From Pyxidicoccus sp. MSG2 (GTDB taxonomy: Bacteria; Myxococcota; Myxococcia; Myxococcales; Myxococcaceae), in the NCBI RefSeq assembly GCF_026626705.1, contig NZ_JAPNKC010000001.1, forward strand, positions 930,001 to 994,000: DNA of 64,000 nucleotides, in the 5' to 3' direction. Positions within the stretch are counted from its first letter, which is position 1. The number at the start of each line of letters is the position of its first letter. The position numbers were made by a program, and so were the translations under genes. Shown piece by piece: positions 1 to 7,843 of the stretch. The notes below the pieces were generated by a model. The model was given only the letters and a program-made list of their open reading frames with translations. It had not been told where the DNA came from and did not search any database.

Positions 1-986
1 CCGCTGAGCCGGTGGAGGATGCGCGCCAGCACCTCCTTGCCGGTGCCCGTCTCGCCCTGCAGCAGCACCGCCACACGGTGGGGCGCCACCAGGCGCACCA
101 TCTCCATCACCCGCTGCATGGCCCCGCTGCGGAAGCCCACCTCGTCCGCGCCCCGGCCGCCCGGGGCCGCCGGGAGCGCCTGGGTCAGCGCCCGCTCGCG
201 CAGCAGGTTGCGCTCCAATTCCAGCGCCATGCGCCACTGCTCGGTGCGCACGCCGTGCTCGCGGCCCGCCTCCAGCACCGCCTGGCGCAGGGCCTCCGGC
301 GTGGGGTGGGTGCCGGGGGCGCGGAAGATGCGGCCGGAGTTGAAGAGGGCCACCAGCCGCTCCGGGGCGGCGGGCGCGCAGTAGACGATGCGCGAGGCGA
401 GGTCGCTCGGTGGCCCGCCGCCGGACACGTCCAGCTCCGCGCGGCGCAGGGCCAGCGACTGCACCAGCGCCAGCGCCTGCTCCTCGTCGTGCCCGCACAC
501 CAGCAGCGCTGCGGCGTCGCCTCGCGTCAGCAGCGTGTGGACCTCGTCGACGTGCGAGGCGAAGTGGGGCGTGGCCTGCCCCTCCAGCGCGGCGCGCACC
601 CCGCGGGCCTCCAATTCGCTGGCGAACGCCACCACCACCTGGATGTGCGTGGTGGTGAGGTAGCGCGCCAGCTTCACCCGGTCCGAGCCCTCGAAGGTGC
701 GGAACACGACGCCGAGCGACGTCACCGGCCCGGATGCGTCGTGCCGCCACCGCACGTCCCCGAGCACGCGGATGTGCTCTCCCGAGTCGGGCAGCGAGAA
801 GGACAGCTCCACCTCCTCGCCCTCGCGAGGCCCCTCCGCGATGTCGCGCGGAGTGGCAACCAGGCCAATGCCCGTGTCGCTGATGTTGACGGCCCAGCAC
901 CCATGGAGTGCGGGCTGCGTCACCACCTTCACGTACAACGGCTTGCGCTCGCTTCGAGGGGCGTAGGCGGACACAGGCCGCGTCAT
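1..986 (-). CDS. PilZ-domain sigma-54-dependent activator, C-terminus beyond left edge
   Basis: Reading leftwards from the ATG at 986, the protein opens with a PilZ-like domain of about 110 residues. It contains NISDTGIG, which fits the (D/N)xSxxG part of the c-di-GMP motif; the arginine motif before it (RSER) is not a clean RxxxR. A middle region of about 110 residues resembles a degenerate receiver fold. The sigma-54 AAA+ domain then begins, with the Walker A GETGTGKE just before the window ends. Enhancer-binding proteins of this kind use ATP hydrolysis to open sigma-54 RNA polymerase promoters. The rest of the ATPase, the GAFTGA loop and the DNA-binding domain lie outside the window. Whether it binds c-di-GMP is inference. 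The start has no strong ribosome binding site. Confidence 0.85.
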   Translation of the reverse strand, partial: MTRPVSAYAPRSERKPLYVKVVTQPALHGCWAVNISDTGIGLVATPRDIAEGPREGEEVELSFSLPDSGEHIRVLGDVRWRHDASGPVTSLGVVFRTFEGSDRVKLARYLTTTHIQVVVAFASELEARGVRAALEGQATPHFASHVDEVHTLLTRGDAAALLVCGHDEEQALALVQSLALRRAELDVSGGGPPSDLASRIVYCAPAAPERLVALFNSGRIFRAPGTHPTPEALRQAVLEAGREHGVRTEQWRMALELERNLLRERALTQALPAAPGGRGADEVGFRSGAMQRVMEMVRLVAPHRVAVLLQGETGTGKEVLARILHRLS

Positions 987-1205
987 GGCTGACGCACTCT
1001 ACTTCAAAGGTGAAGCTCTGACGGGAAATTGCCGCGAAAGAGGATTCAGCATCCATCACTCGCGCGCCGGGTGAGGGCGCGCTTCACGGGGCGGGGCTTC
1101 CCGCACCCGGTGCGGGTGGGGCAGCGCGGGGCGTCCCATTGGAAAGACCATTCCCCACCAGTACCGTCTACACCTTGAAGGCTCTGGAATGAGGGGGAAG
1201 TCACC

Positions 1206-1910
1206 GTGACGATGAGTGCCACCGGGGTCGCCGGCAGCGAGGAGCACGAGCTCGCGCTGCTGCTGGGCGGCCGCTGTCGCCGCTGCGCCGAGAAAATCCC
1301 GGGCGGCGCCGTGCTGCGAGGCAGACCGTGTCCCGGGTGCGGCGAACAGACGCTTCCGAGCCCGGCCGACCGGGAGATGCTGCACCAGCTGGCCTCCGAG
1401 CGCGCCTCCGCGCGGCTGTGGGTCGCGGTGGGCGTGGTCGCGGTGGCCAGCCTGGCGGCGAGCTGGTTCCCGCTGCTCACGTCCCTGCTGCTGCTGGCCG
1501 CGCTCTTCTGGATTCGGGCGACGCTCGTGCAGCCGGCGCTCCAGTTGCTCACGCCCCAGCGCCGACAGGTGTCGCGTCTGACGTTGCGGCTGGCGGCGGC
1601 GTGCTTCCTCGCGGCGTCCATCATCCTGTGCGAGCTGCTCACCTTCGTCCCCGGCTTCGGCGCGCTGGCCAAGGTGGTGCTGAGCACGGGCCAGGTCGCC
1701 GCCGCCGGCCTCTTCGCGCGCCGCTACCTGGGCTGGCAGACGGAGCGCGAGGCCCGGGGCATCCCCATGGCGGCATGGGAGGTGGCGCTGCTCGTGGGCT
1801 TCCTGCTGACGCTGCTGGCCTTCACGGCCGCCTCGGTGGCGCTGCTGTGGTGGGTGTTCCAGAAGCTGGGGCTCCTCCAGTCGTTCCTCGCCGCCCCGGT
1901 GGGAGGCTGA
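1206..1910 (+). CDS. Zinc-ribbon membrane protein, function unknown
   Basis: The N-terminus holds CRRC about 15 residues before CPGC, a likely treble-clef or zinc-ribbon metal site. Several hydrophobic segments follow (about residues 70-110, 125-165 and 190-225), so this is an inner-membrane protein with a cytosolic zinc finger. A purine-rich site (GGGGGAAG, 1193-1200) precedes GTG at 1206, with an ATG two codons later as the alternative. The stop lies 3 bases before the next gene, so the two are probably translated together. Both members of the pair join a CxxC-type ribbon to a membrane domain, one at the N-terminus and one at the C-terminus. I do not recognise a named family. Confidence 0.7.
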   Translation: MTMSATGVAGSEEHELALLLGGRCRRCAEKIPGGAVLRGRPCPGCGEQTLPSPADREMLHQLASERASARLWVAVGVVAVASLAASWFPLLTSLLLLAALFWIRATLVQPALQLLTPQRRQVSRLTLRLAAACFLAASIILCELLTFVPGFGALAKVVLSTGQVAAAGLFARRYLGWQTEREARGIPMAAWEVALLVGFLLTLLAFTAASVALLWWVFQKLGLLQSFLAAPVGG

Positions 1911-1913
1911 GCC

Positions 1914-2711
1914 ATGCTCTCGTTCGCACTGATTTCACAGCTCATCGGGCTGAGCAGCGCGTCCGGCACGCGCGCGGGGGGAAGCCTGCTGCTGCTGGCG
2001 CTGGCCGCGCACTTCCGCTTCCTCGCGCTGCCCTCGGACATGGCCTGGATGGCCACGCCCGAGGCGATGGGCATCTTCGTCACCCTGCTCGCCTTCGAGA
2101 TGTACACGCAGCGGGACGGGGACCTGCGCATGTTCCTGGGGTCGGCACAGCTCGCGCTGAGCGCTGGCAGCGGTGCGATGGTGGCGCTCGCGTCCATGGG
2201 CGTGCAGACGGGGCAGTTGCATCCATGGGCCGTGGGCGCCGTGGGCGCGGGCATCGCGGTGGCGACGCTGTCGATGCGGCAGCGCCTGCAGCAGAGCGTG
2301 GACCAATTGGAGTCCGAGCTGTTCCACCCATACCGGTGGCTGATGCGCACGGAAGACTTCCTGGGCCTGGGCGTGGCCGCGGCGGCCATCCTGTGGGCAC
2401 CGCTGGCCCTGCTGCTCGTGCTGGTCTTCACGGTGGGCTGTGTGGCGGCGGGCCTGTTGGCGCGGCGGATGGAGGCGCGCTCGCGGCGGCCGTGCCCCGC
2501 GGGTTGCGGAGCGTCCATCCGGCAGGAGGCCTCGCGCTGCCCGAAGTGCAAGGCAGAAGTGCCCGTGGCGGTGAAGCTGGACCTGCGGCTCGGAGGCCGG
2601 GCACGGGATGTGGTTCGCGGAGCGCTGCCCTCGCAGTTGCCCATGTTCCGCGACACCGCCACGGCGCGAGACGTGCCCGCCGAGGGGCTGAGAAAACACG
2701 GCGGGCAATAG
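1914..2711 (+). CDS. Membrane protein with C-terminal zinc ribbon, function unknown
   Basis: This is the second gene of the pair with the preceding membrane protein. About six hydrophobic stretches fill residues 1-185. A soluble tail then carries CPAGC and, after a dozen residues, CPKC, a four-cysteine ribbon near residues 195-220. A basic segment with several arginines (about residues 183-192) sits between membrane and ribbon, consistent with a cytosolic C-terminus. Its partner carries the ribbon at the opposite end, so the two may form one complex; that is inference from layout only. No catalytic motif is visible. Confidence 0.7.
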   Translation: MLSFALISQLIGLSSASGTRAGGSLLLLALAAHFRFLALPSDMAWMATPEAMGIFVTLLAFEMYTQRDGDLRMFLGSAQLALSAGSGAMVALASMGVQTGQLHPWAVGAVGAGIAVATLSMRQRLQQSVDQLESELFHPYRWLMRTEDFLGLGVAAAAILWAPLALLLVLVFTVGCVAAGLLARRMEARSRRPCPAGCGASIRQEASRCPKCKAEVPVAVKLDLRLGGRARDVVRGALPSQLPMFRDTATARDVPAEGLRKHGGQ

Positions 2712-2731
2712 TCGGCGTCGACGGGGTGGAG

Positions 2732-5410
2732 CTACGGCTTGAAGCCCTTCGGCCACCGGGTCTTCGCGTCGTGATTCACGTCCTTCAGCTCGGAGGGAAG
2801 CCTCACCCCGCGCAGGTCCGTGCCACGAAAGTCGACGTAGGTCAGCCGGGCCTTCGAGAAGTCCACGTCGTGAAGGTCCGCGCCGTCGAAGCGCGCGCCG
2901 CCCAGGTCCGCCCCGTCGAAGCGGGCCCCGCGCAGGTTTGCCCCGGAGAAGACCGTCCGGCCGCAGCTTGCCCTGGAGAAGTCCGCCTCGCGCAGGTTCG
3001 CGCGCCGGAAGACGGCGTCGAACAGGTACACCTTCGAGAAGTCCGCTCCGGGGAGCCGGGCCTCGGTGAAGTCCAACACCAGCAACTGGTACCCGCTCAG
3101 GTCGAGCCCCGCCAGGTCGATGCCCTGGAGCGGCACGGGGAACCGTTCCCCGTGGACGTCCATGTAGCGCTTGCGCCAGGAGTTCCACCGCTCCGTGCCG
3201 GCCTTCACCTCGTTCCGGAGCATCGCGACGGCTTCGTCTCGCGTGGGAAGAAGCAGTTTCATGAGCTCCCGCTCGGAGAGCTGTGTGAATTCCGCCCCCT
3301 TGGACTTCAGCCCCGGCGCCACGCTGGCCGCGGCCCCCTCCCCCAGCACCAGGTGTGTCACCTTCGCGTCGGGTCTGGAGGAGACGGCAGCGCCGAGTTC
3401 CCTCAGCAGCTGCTCGCGGAACGTGGGCTTCGCCTCCTTGAAGCGGCCGGCGAAGAGGAAGCACGCGCCCGCGAGACGCTTCTCGAAGAGGCCGGCCGGC
3501 TTGCCCGTCACGGCGTTCTTCGCCTTCCGTCCCTTTGCGCCCGTGCGCGCGGCACCGGACTCCGCCTCCGCTTCGAGCACGAAGGGGACTTCGTCAGAGA
3601 CCTTCGCCGCCTCCAGGGTCTCCACCACCACGCTGCCATCCGGGCCCACCCAGGCCACCGCATCACCGAGCCTCGCGATGGGCCTCGACTCCTTCACCAG
3701 CACGTCGGGCCGCGCATCCTCCGAGTCCGGCTGGAGCCAGCGCGCCTTCGCCGGGGCAGAGACGTCCGCGATGAGCAACCGTCCCAGCGAGTCCGCCACC
3801 GCGACGCGCGTATCTCCCACGAAGGCCAGCTGACCCAGGCAGGCGTCGTGACGCTCGAGCCGGCTCACCGTCTCGCCGCTGCGCGGGTCCACGAGGAGCA
3901 ACGCGCACTCCGCATCATCGCGCTCGCTGTCGGCCACACTGACGGCAATCCAGCCACGCGGAGAGACGGCCAGCCCCTGCACGCTCACGCCGAACGCGGC
4001 GTCTCCCAGGGAGATGTCGCGCACCACCTGTGGCGTCTTCCCCAGCCGCCACAGGTGCAGCGCGTTGTCTGCGGTGGCCAGCCACGCATCCTTCGGGCCG
4101 AAGGCACAGGCCTGCACCCGCTCCTTGTGCGGGAGGTCCGCCTTGAGGAGGCCCCGCTTCAGCGCCCATACCTGGACGGTTTCCTGGGCCGGTGCGGCGA
4201 GCAGCGTCTCGTCCCGGGAAATCGCGAGCGGACCCGAGGCGTAGCTGGAGAGCATGAAGGCCTCGCGCGCCTCCGCGTCGAGCGACTTCCCGACGAAGAT
4301 GGAATCGTAGTCGAGCCGCACCAGCACGCCGGACGACAGGCCCTTCGCGTCCGTGGGAGAGAACCCGGCCTCAATCTCCGTCCGCTTCCCGGTGTCGCGC
4401 GTCCAGGAGACGCAGGAGGCTCTCGACGTGGCAACCACGGTGCTCGGGGTGAGGGCCAGCCCGAGAATCGGCGACGGCGCGGCGTCCCCGACTCGCGACG
4501 CGCCGTCCACCGCCGACCACACACTCAGCGCACCCGGGGTAGAGCCGGTGGCGAGCCACTGGCCATCCGGAGAGAGCGCGGTGACCGCGCCCTGCGCGTG
4601 CCGCCTGGGCACGTCGATGGTCGGCCCCTCGTCGCCGTCCGGGACGCTCCACGAGCGCAGCCGGTGCTCGTTGCCGAGCGAAAACGCGCGCGTGCCATCC
4701 GCGGAGAATGCGACCCAGCGGCAACCGGCGCCTCCCCCCACCTCGAACGAGTGATGGGCCACGAAATGCGACACCGGCTTCAAGCTACTCACCGCCCACA
4801 GCTCCACCTTCCCGGTGCCATGGCCGACCAGCAGGTGCTCCCCCGTCGGTGAGAAAGCCAGGGTCAAGACCTTGGTGCTCTTCCGCTTCGCCCGCTCCTC
4901 GCCGGTGTGTGCGTCGAACAGCCGGACCGTCCCCTTCGACGACCCGGTCGCCAGGAGTGCTCCGTCCATGCTGAACGCGACGGCGTACAGGTCTCCATCC
5001 TTCTCCTCGAGCTCGTGGAGGACGGTGGCGCGCCCGGCGTCACGGACCAGGGCCTTGGAGCCTTCGATGCTGACGAACAGGGACCGGTCCCGGTTCATCG
5101 CGGCCAGATGGAGGTCCTGCGGGCCCTTGAGCGTCCACGCCGGCTTGCCCTTGGCGGAGATGCGGCGGATGAGCCCCCAACCCCCGACCAGGACGTCGCC
5201 CCCCGGCAGCGAGTGGACCCCGCGCAGGCTGCCCTCGAGCTCCCGCTGCTCGACCCCTGCGCCACTCGCCACGTCGAAGGACACCAGGCGGGAGGTGGCA
5301 CTGCCAGGAAGGACGGCCCACAGCCGTCGTGAGTCGGGAGAGAAGTCGATTCCGACAAACTGGCCGGGGACGTTGAAGGGCGTGGCGCCGTACTCGCGTC
5401 GGGTGGGCAT
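2732..5410 (-). CDS. WD40 - BRCT-like - pentapeptide-repeat fusion protein
   Basis: An 892-residue protein with three parts. Residues 1 to about 600 are WD40-like beta-propeller repeats with the usual spacing of FSPD/SPDGxxLATGS motifs, enough for one or two propellers. Residues about 640-705 (AGACFLFAGRF... to THLVLGEG) have the pattern of a BRCT domain. Residues about 760-885 are pentapeptide repeats (ADFSKV, ANLREADF, GADLGGARFDGADL), which form a right-handed quadrilateral helix. No signal peptide or membrane segment is seen, so it should be cytosolic. All three modules are protein-interaction or scaffold folds and no enzyme motif is visible. It diverges from the radical SAM gene across about 170 bases. 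Confidence 0.85.
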   Translation of the reverse strand: MPTRREYGATPFNVPGQFVGIDFSPDSRRLWAVLPGSATSRLVSFDVASGAGVEQRELEGSLRGVHSLPGGDVLVGGWGLIRRISAKGKPAWTLKGPQDLHLAAMNRDRSLFVSIEGSKALVRDAGRATVLHELEEKDGDLYAVAFSMDGALLATGSSKGTVRLFDAHTGEERAKRKSTKVLTLAFSPTGEHLLVGHGTGKVELWAVSSLKPVSHFVAHHSFEVGGGAGCRWVAFSADGTRAFSLGNEHRLRSWSVPDGDEGPTIDVPRRHAQGAVTALSPDGQWLATGSTPGALSVWSAVDGASRVGDAAPSPILGLALTPSTVVATSRASCVSWTRDTGKRTEIEAGFSPTDAKGLSSGVLVRLDYDSIFVGKSLDAEAREAFMLSSYASGPLAISRDETLLAAPAQETVQVWALKRGLLKADLPHKERVQACAFGPKDAWLATADNALHLWRLGKTPQVVRDISLGDAAFGVSVQGLAVSPRGWIAVSVADSERDDAECALLLVDPRSGETVSRLERHDACLGQLAFVGDTRVAVADSLGRLLIADVSAPAKARWLQPDSEDARPDVLVKESRPIARLGDAVAWVGPDGSVVVETLEAAKVSDEVPFVLEAEAESGAARTGAKGRKAKNAVTGKPAGLFEKRLAGACFLFAGRFKEAKPTFREQLLRELGAAVSSRPDAKVTHLVLGEGAAASVAPGLKSKGAEFTQLSERELMKLLLPTRDEAVAMLRNEVKAGTERWNSWRKRYMDVHGERFPVPLQGIDLAGLDLSGYQLLVLDFTEARLPGADFSKVYLFDAVFRRANLREADFSRASCGRTVFSGANLRGARFDGADLGGARFDGADLHDVDFSKARLTYVDFRGTDLRGVRLPSELKDVNHDAKTRWPKGFKP

Positions 5411-5580
5411 GATGCAACCGGATATACATCAGCCGCACGCCAGCCCATCATCCTGCCGGGCAGGCGCCCTTCCCCCACACGTGGCCAGGCTTTGGGGCAT
5501 CTCCCCGAAACCGACCGCCGAAGTGGACACACGCCCCTCCCCGGGACGGGGCCGCTCCTGGCATGCTGCGGAAGACGCCC

Positions 5581-6198
5581 ATGTCCCCGGCCCACGGCAC
5601 CTCTCCCACTCCCGACAACTGCCCCGTGCTCAGGGTGGCGCAGGTCGTCCCGCGCACCGAGGCGGAAGGGCCGGGCGTGCGCTTCTCCATCTGGGTCCAG
5701 GGCTGTGCCCTGCGCTGCCCGGGGTGCTGCAACCCGGAGATGTTCGCCTTCGAGCGCGGCACCGTCATGACGGTGGAGTCCCTCGCCGCGCGCATCCTCG
5801 CCACCCCCGGCATCGAGGGCCTCAGCCTCCTGGGCGGCGAGCCCACCTCCCAGGCCGGCCCCGCCGCCGACCTCTGCGAGCGCGTCCGCGCCGCCGGCCT
5901 CAGCGTCATGGTCTTCACCGGCCACACGCTCGCGGAACTGAAGGCCCAGGCGAACCCCGACGTGGAGCGCCTGCTGCGCACCGTGGACCTGCTGGTGGAC
6001 GGCCGCTTCGAGAAGGACCAGCCGGAGACCCGGCGGCGCTGGATTGGCTCGCGCAACCAGGTCATGCACTTCCTCACCGGGCGCTACTCCCCCGACGAGC
6101 CCCAGTTCACCGCCCCCAACACCGCCGAGATGCACCTCGTCGAGGGGAAGCTCGTCATCAACGGCTGGCCCGAGCTCGCCAACCGGCTCCGTCCATGA
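5581..6198 (+). CDS. Small radical SAM / 4Fe-4S activase-like protein
   Basis: A 205-residue protein of the activating-enzyme (NrdG/PflA-like) type. The SAM cluster motif is present as GCALRCPGC (CxxxCxxC), followed by the GGEP SAM-binding motif (LLGGEPTSQA). Length and layout match minimal radical SAM activases that act on a glycyl-radical enzyme, yet no such enzyme is in the window. It heads a tight operon whose next start overlaps its stop (ATGA). I prefer ATG 5581, which has GGAAG six bases upstream; ATG 5563 is the alternative. The target is unknown. From the context I infer that it modifies or activates a component of the neighbouring FtsH-type system. Confidence 0.8.
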   Translation: MSPAHGTSPTPDNCPVLRVAQVVPRTEAEGPGVRFSIWVQGCALRCPGCCNPEMFAFERGTVMTVESLAARILATPGIEGLSLLGGEPTSQAGPAADLCERVRAAGLSVMVFTGHTLAELKAQANPDVERLLRTVDLLVDGRFEKDQPETRRRWIGSRNQVMHFLTGRYSPDEPQFTAPNTAEMHLVEGKLVINGWPELANRLRP

Positions 6199-7280
6199 TT
6201 CGCGTCTCCACCGCCGAGCATGACCTGCTCACGCTCGCCCGCGCCATCATCGGCCTGGGACAGTACACCCCCGTCGAGGACCTCCTCCGCGACAGGCACA
6301 CCGTCCCCGAGCGCCTCAGCCCCGGTGCGATGCACGCGCTGCGCGACACCCTCTCCAAGGGCGCCGTCCTCACCCTCGCCCGCTGCGGCGGCTGGCGCAC
6401 GCAGCGCTACCTCGACGGCGGGCAGGAACGCTCCGGCCGGCTCTGGGAGCGGCACCCGCCGCCCGCGCTCCACTTCTCCGCCCTGTGCTTCCAGACGCTG
6501 CGCTGGATGCTGGAGCAGCCGCTCGTGAAGCACGGGTGCAAGTCGCTCGACGCGGAGAGCGGACTCACGCTCGCGGACGAGCTCTTCCTCTACCTCTGCG
6601 GCCGCCTCGTGGCCGGCACGCCCTGCGCGAAGGCCGTGGGTGAGCAGGCCCTCTTCCGGCGCTCCGCCCTCTGCTGGCTCGGCGTCCCCGAGCTGTTCGG
6701 CGCCGCGCCTCCGAAGCTCACCGCCGCATCCTTCGCGCCGCTGCTCGCGGACGGCGGTTGGCTGCTGGAGGCGCTGCGAGAGGACCTCGCGCGCCGCTGG
6801 CGCCGCCTCGAGGAGTCCAAGCGCTTCATCCACGAGCCCGAGGCGCTGGTGGCCCGGGGCACCGCGCAGGAGGTCGTGCTGTCCGCGTTCCTCGACGCCG
6901 TGGACACCGCCGGGCGTCGAGACCTCGCCGGCTTCCTGCTGGAGGCCGGACGCCCCCTGCTGGAGCAGCCCGCGTCGCGCTGGGTCGAGGGCCTGTCCCC
7001 CACCGCGTCCCTGGGCCTGCGCGCCGCGGCCGCCCGTGCGGCGGGGGGCTACCTCCGCGCCCTGGGCCGGCTCGCGCGCTGGGATGCGGACCACCGCGCG
7101 GTGCGATTCTTCGACGACGGCTATGACGCCGCCCAGCTCCTCCTCTCCGAGTGGGGCCCCTTCGGCGAGGCCGGCTTCCGCCGCGCCGCGGACCTGGAGC
7201 GGGAGCTGGCGTCGTCCCTTACGACTGCCAGCGCGATTCCAGCTACCCTTCCCCCTTCCCCTCCCGGGAGCGCCCCATGA
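6195..7280 (+). CDS. Uncharacterised component of FtsH ternary system
   Basis: A 361-residue cytosolic protein, mostly alpha-helical by composition, with no signal peptide and no catalytic motif that I can identify. Its ATG overlaps the stop of the radical SAM gene (ATGA), and its own stop overlaps the start of the next gene in the same way. It must therefore be made with them and translationally coupled. Kaur, Burroughs, Iyer and Aravind named several orphan 'FtsH ternary system X' domains in such clusters; this is likely one of them, but I cannot say which. A WRTQRYL segment (about residues 67-73) and a C-terminal helical region are the only recognisable texture. Confidence 0.7.
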   Translation: MIRVSTAEHDLLTLARAIIGLGQYTPVEDLLRDRHTVPERLSPGAMHALRDTLSKGAVLTLARCGGWRTQRYLDGGQERSGRLWERHPPPALHFSALCFQTLRWMLEQPLVKHGCKSLDAESGLTLADELFLYLCGRLVAGTPCAKAVGEQALFRRSALCWLGVPELFGAAPPKLTAASFAPLLADGGWLLEALREDLARRWRRLEESKRFIHEPEALVARGTAQEVVLSAFLDAVDTAGRRDLAGFLLEAGRPLLEQPASRWVEGLSPTASLGLRAAAARAAGGYLRALGRLARWDADHRAVRFFDDGYDAAQLLLSEWGPFGEAGFRRAADLERELASSLTTASAIPATLPPSPPGSAP

Positions 7281-7843
7281 GCCGCGCCTACCGAGTCTCC
7301 GTCTCCGAGTCCCTCAACCGCGTGGTGCAGGCCGACGACGGCATCTGCTCCAAGCTGGAGCTGCTCCCCCTGCTGTCCCGCGAGGAGCTGGCCGACTTGC
7401 TCGCGGCGGAGCTGGAGGGCCGGGGCTTCACCCGTGACGGCGACGTGGCGGTGCGCACGGAGTCGGACGGCGTGCGCATCGCCGTGGACGTCACCACTGG
7501 AGACGTCAGCGTCACCCTCGCCGACCAGGCCGAGGTGAAGCTGACGGCCCGGGGCGAGGTATCCGTGGCCAATCCCGGCGACATGAAGCAGGCCGAGGTC
7601 AAGGCACGGGAGAAGGCGCGCACCCGGTTGGAGGACGAAGCGCAGGATGCCTCCGAGCGCCTGCGCGAGCAGGTGACGCGCCGCCTCGAAGGTCGCCTGC
7701 GAGACCTTAAGTCCGAGCTGGATGCCGTGTCGAACAAGGTGACGGCCGACGCGCTGAAGGTGCGCGCGGGGCAGCTCGGCACCGTGGAGGAGATTCACGA
7801 GGACGCGGCCACCGGCTCGCTCACCATCAAGGTTCGCGTATGA
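7277..7843 (+). CDS. Small helical component of FtsH ternary system
   Basis: A 188-residue protein. The first 110 residues look like a compact alpha/beta domain, with alternating hydrophobic strands around DGVRIAVDVTTGDVSVTL. Residues about 110-165 are a long charged helix (KAREKARTRLEDEAQDASERLREQ as two stretches), probably a coiled coil, and a short beta segment ends the chain. ATGA overlaps exist at both ends, so it is coupled to the preceding gene and to the FtsH-like protease. An adaptor or substrate-delivery role is inferred only from this coupling. No family name can be assigned from sequence alone. Confidence 0.7.
   Translation: MSRAYRVSVSESLNRVVQADDGICSKLELLPLLSREELADLLAAELEGRGFTRDGDVAVRTESDGVRIAVDVTTGDVSVTLADQAEVKLTARGEVSVANPGDMKQAEVKAREKARTRLEDEAQDASERLREQVTRRLEGRLRDLKSELDAVSNKVTADALKVRAGQLGTVEEIHEDAATGSLTIKVRV

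Noticed and set aside
1328..4852. A 1174-codon plus-strand open frame
   Set aside because: Its composition is the arginine/alanine/proline-rich pattern of an antisense shadow. It overlaps two good membrane-protein genes and the minus-strand WD40 gene.
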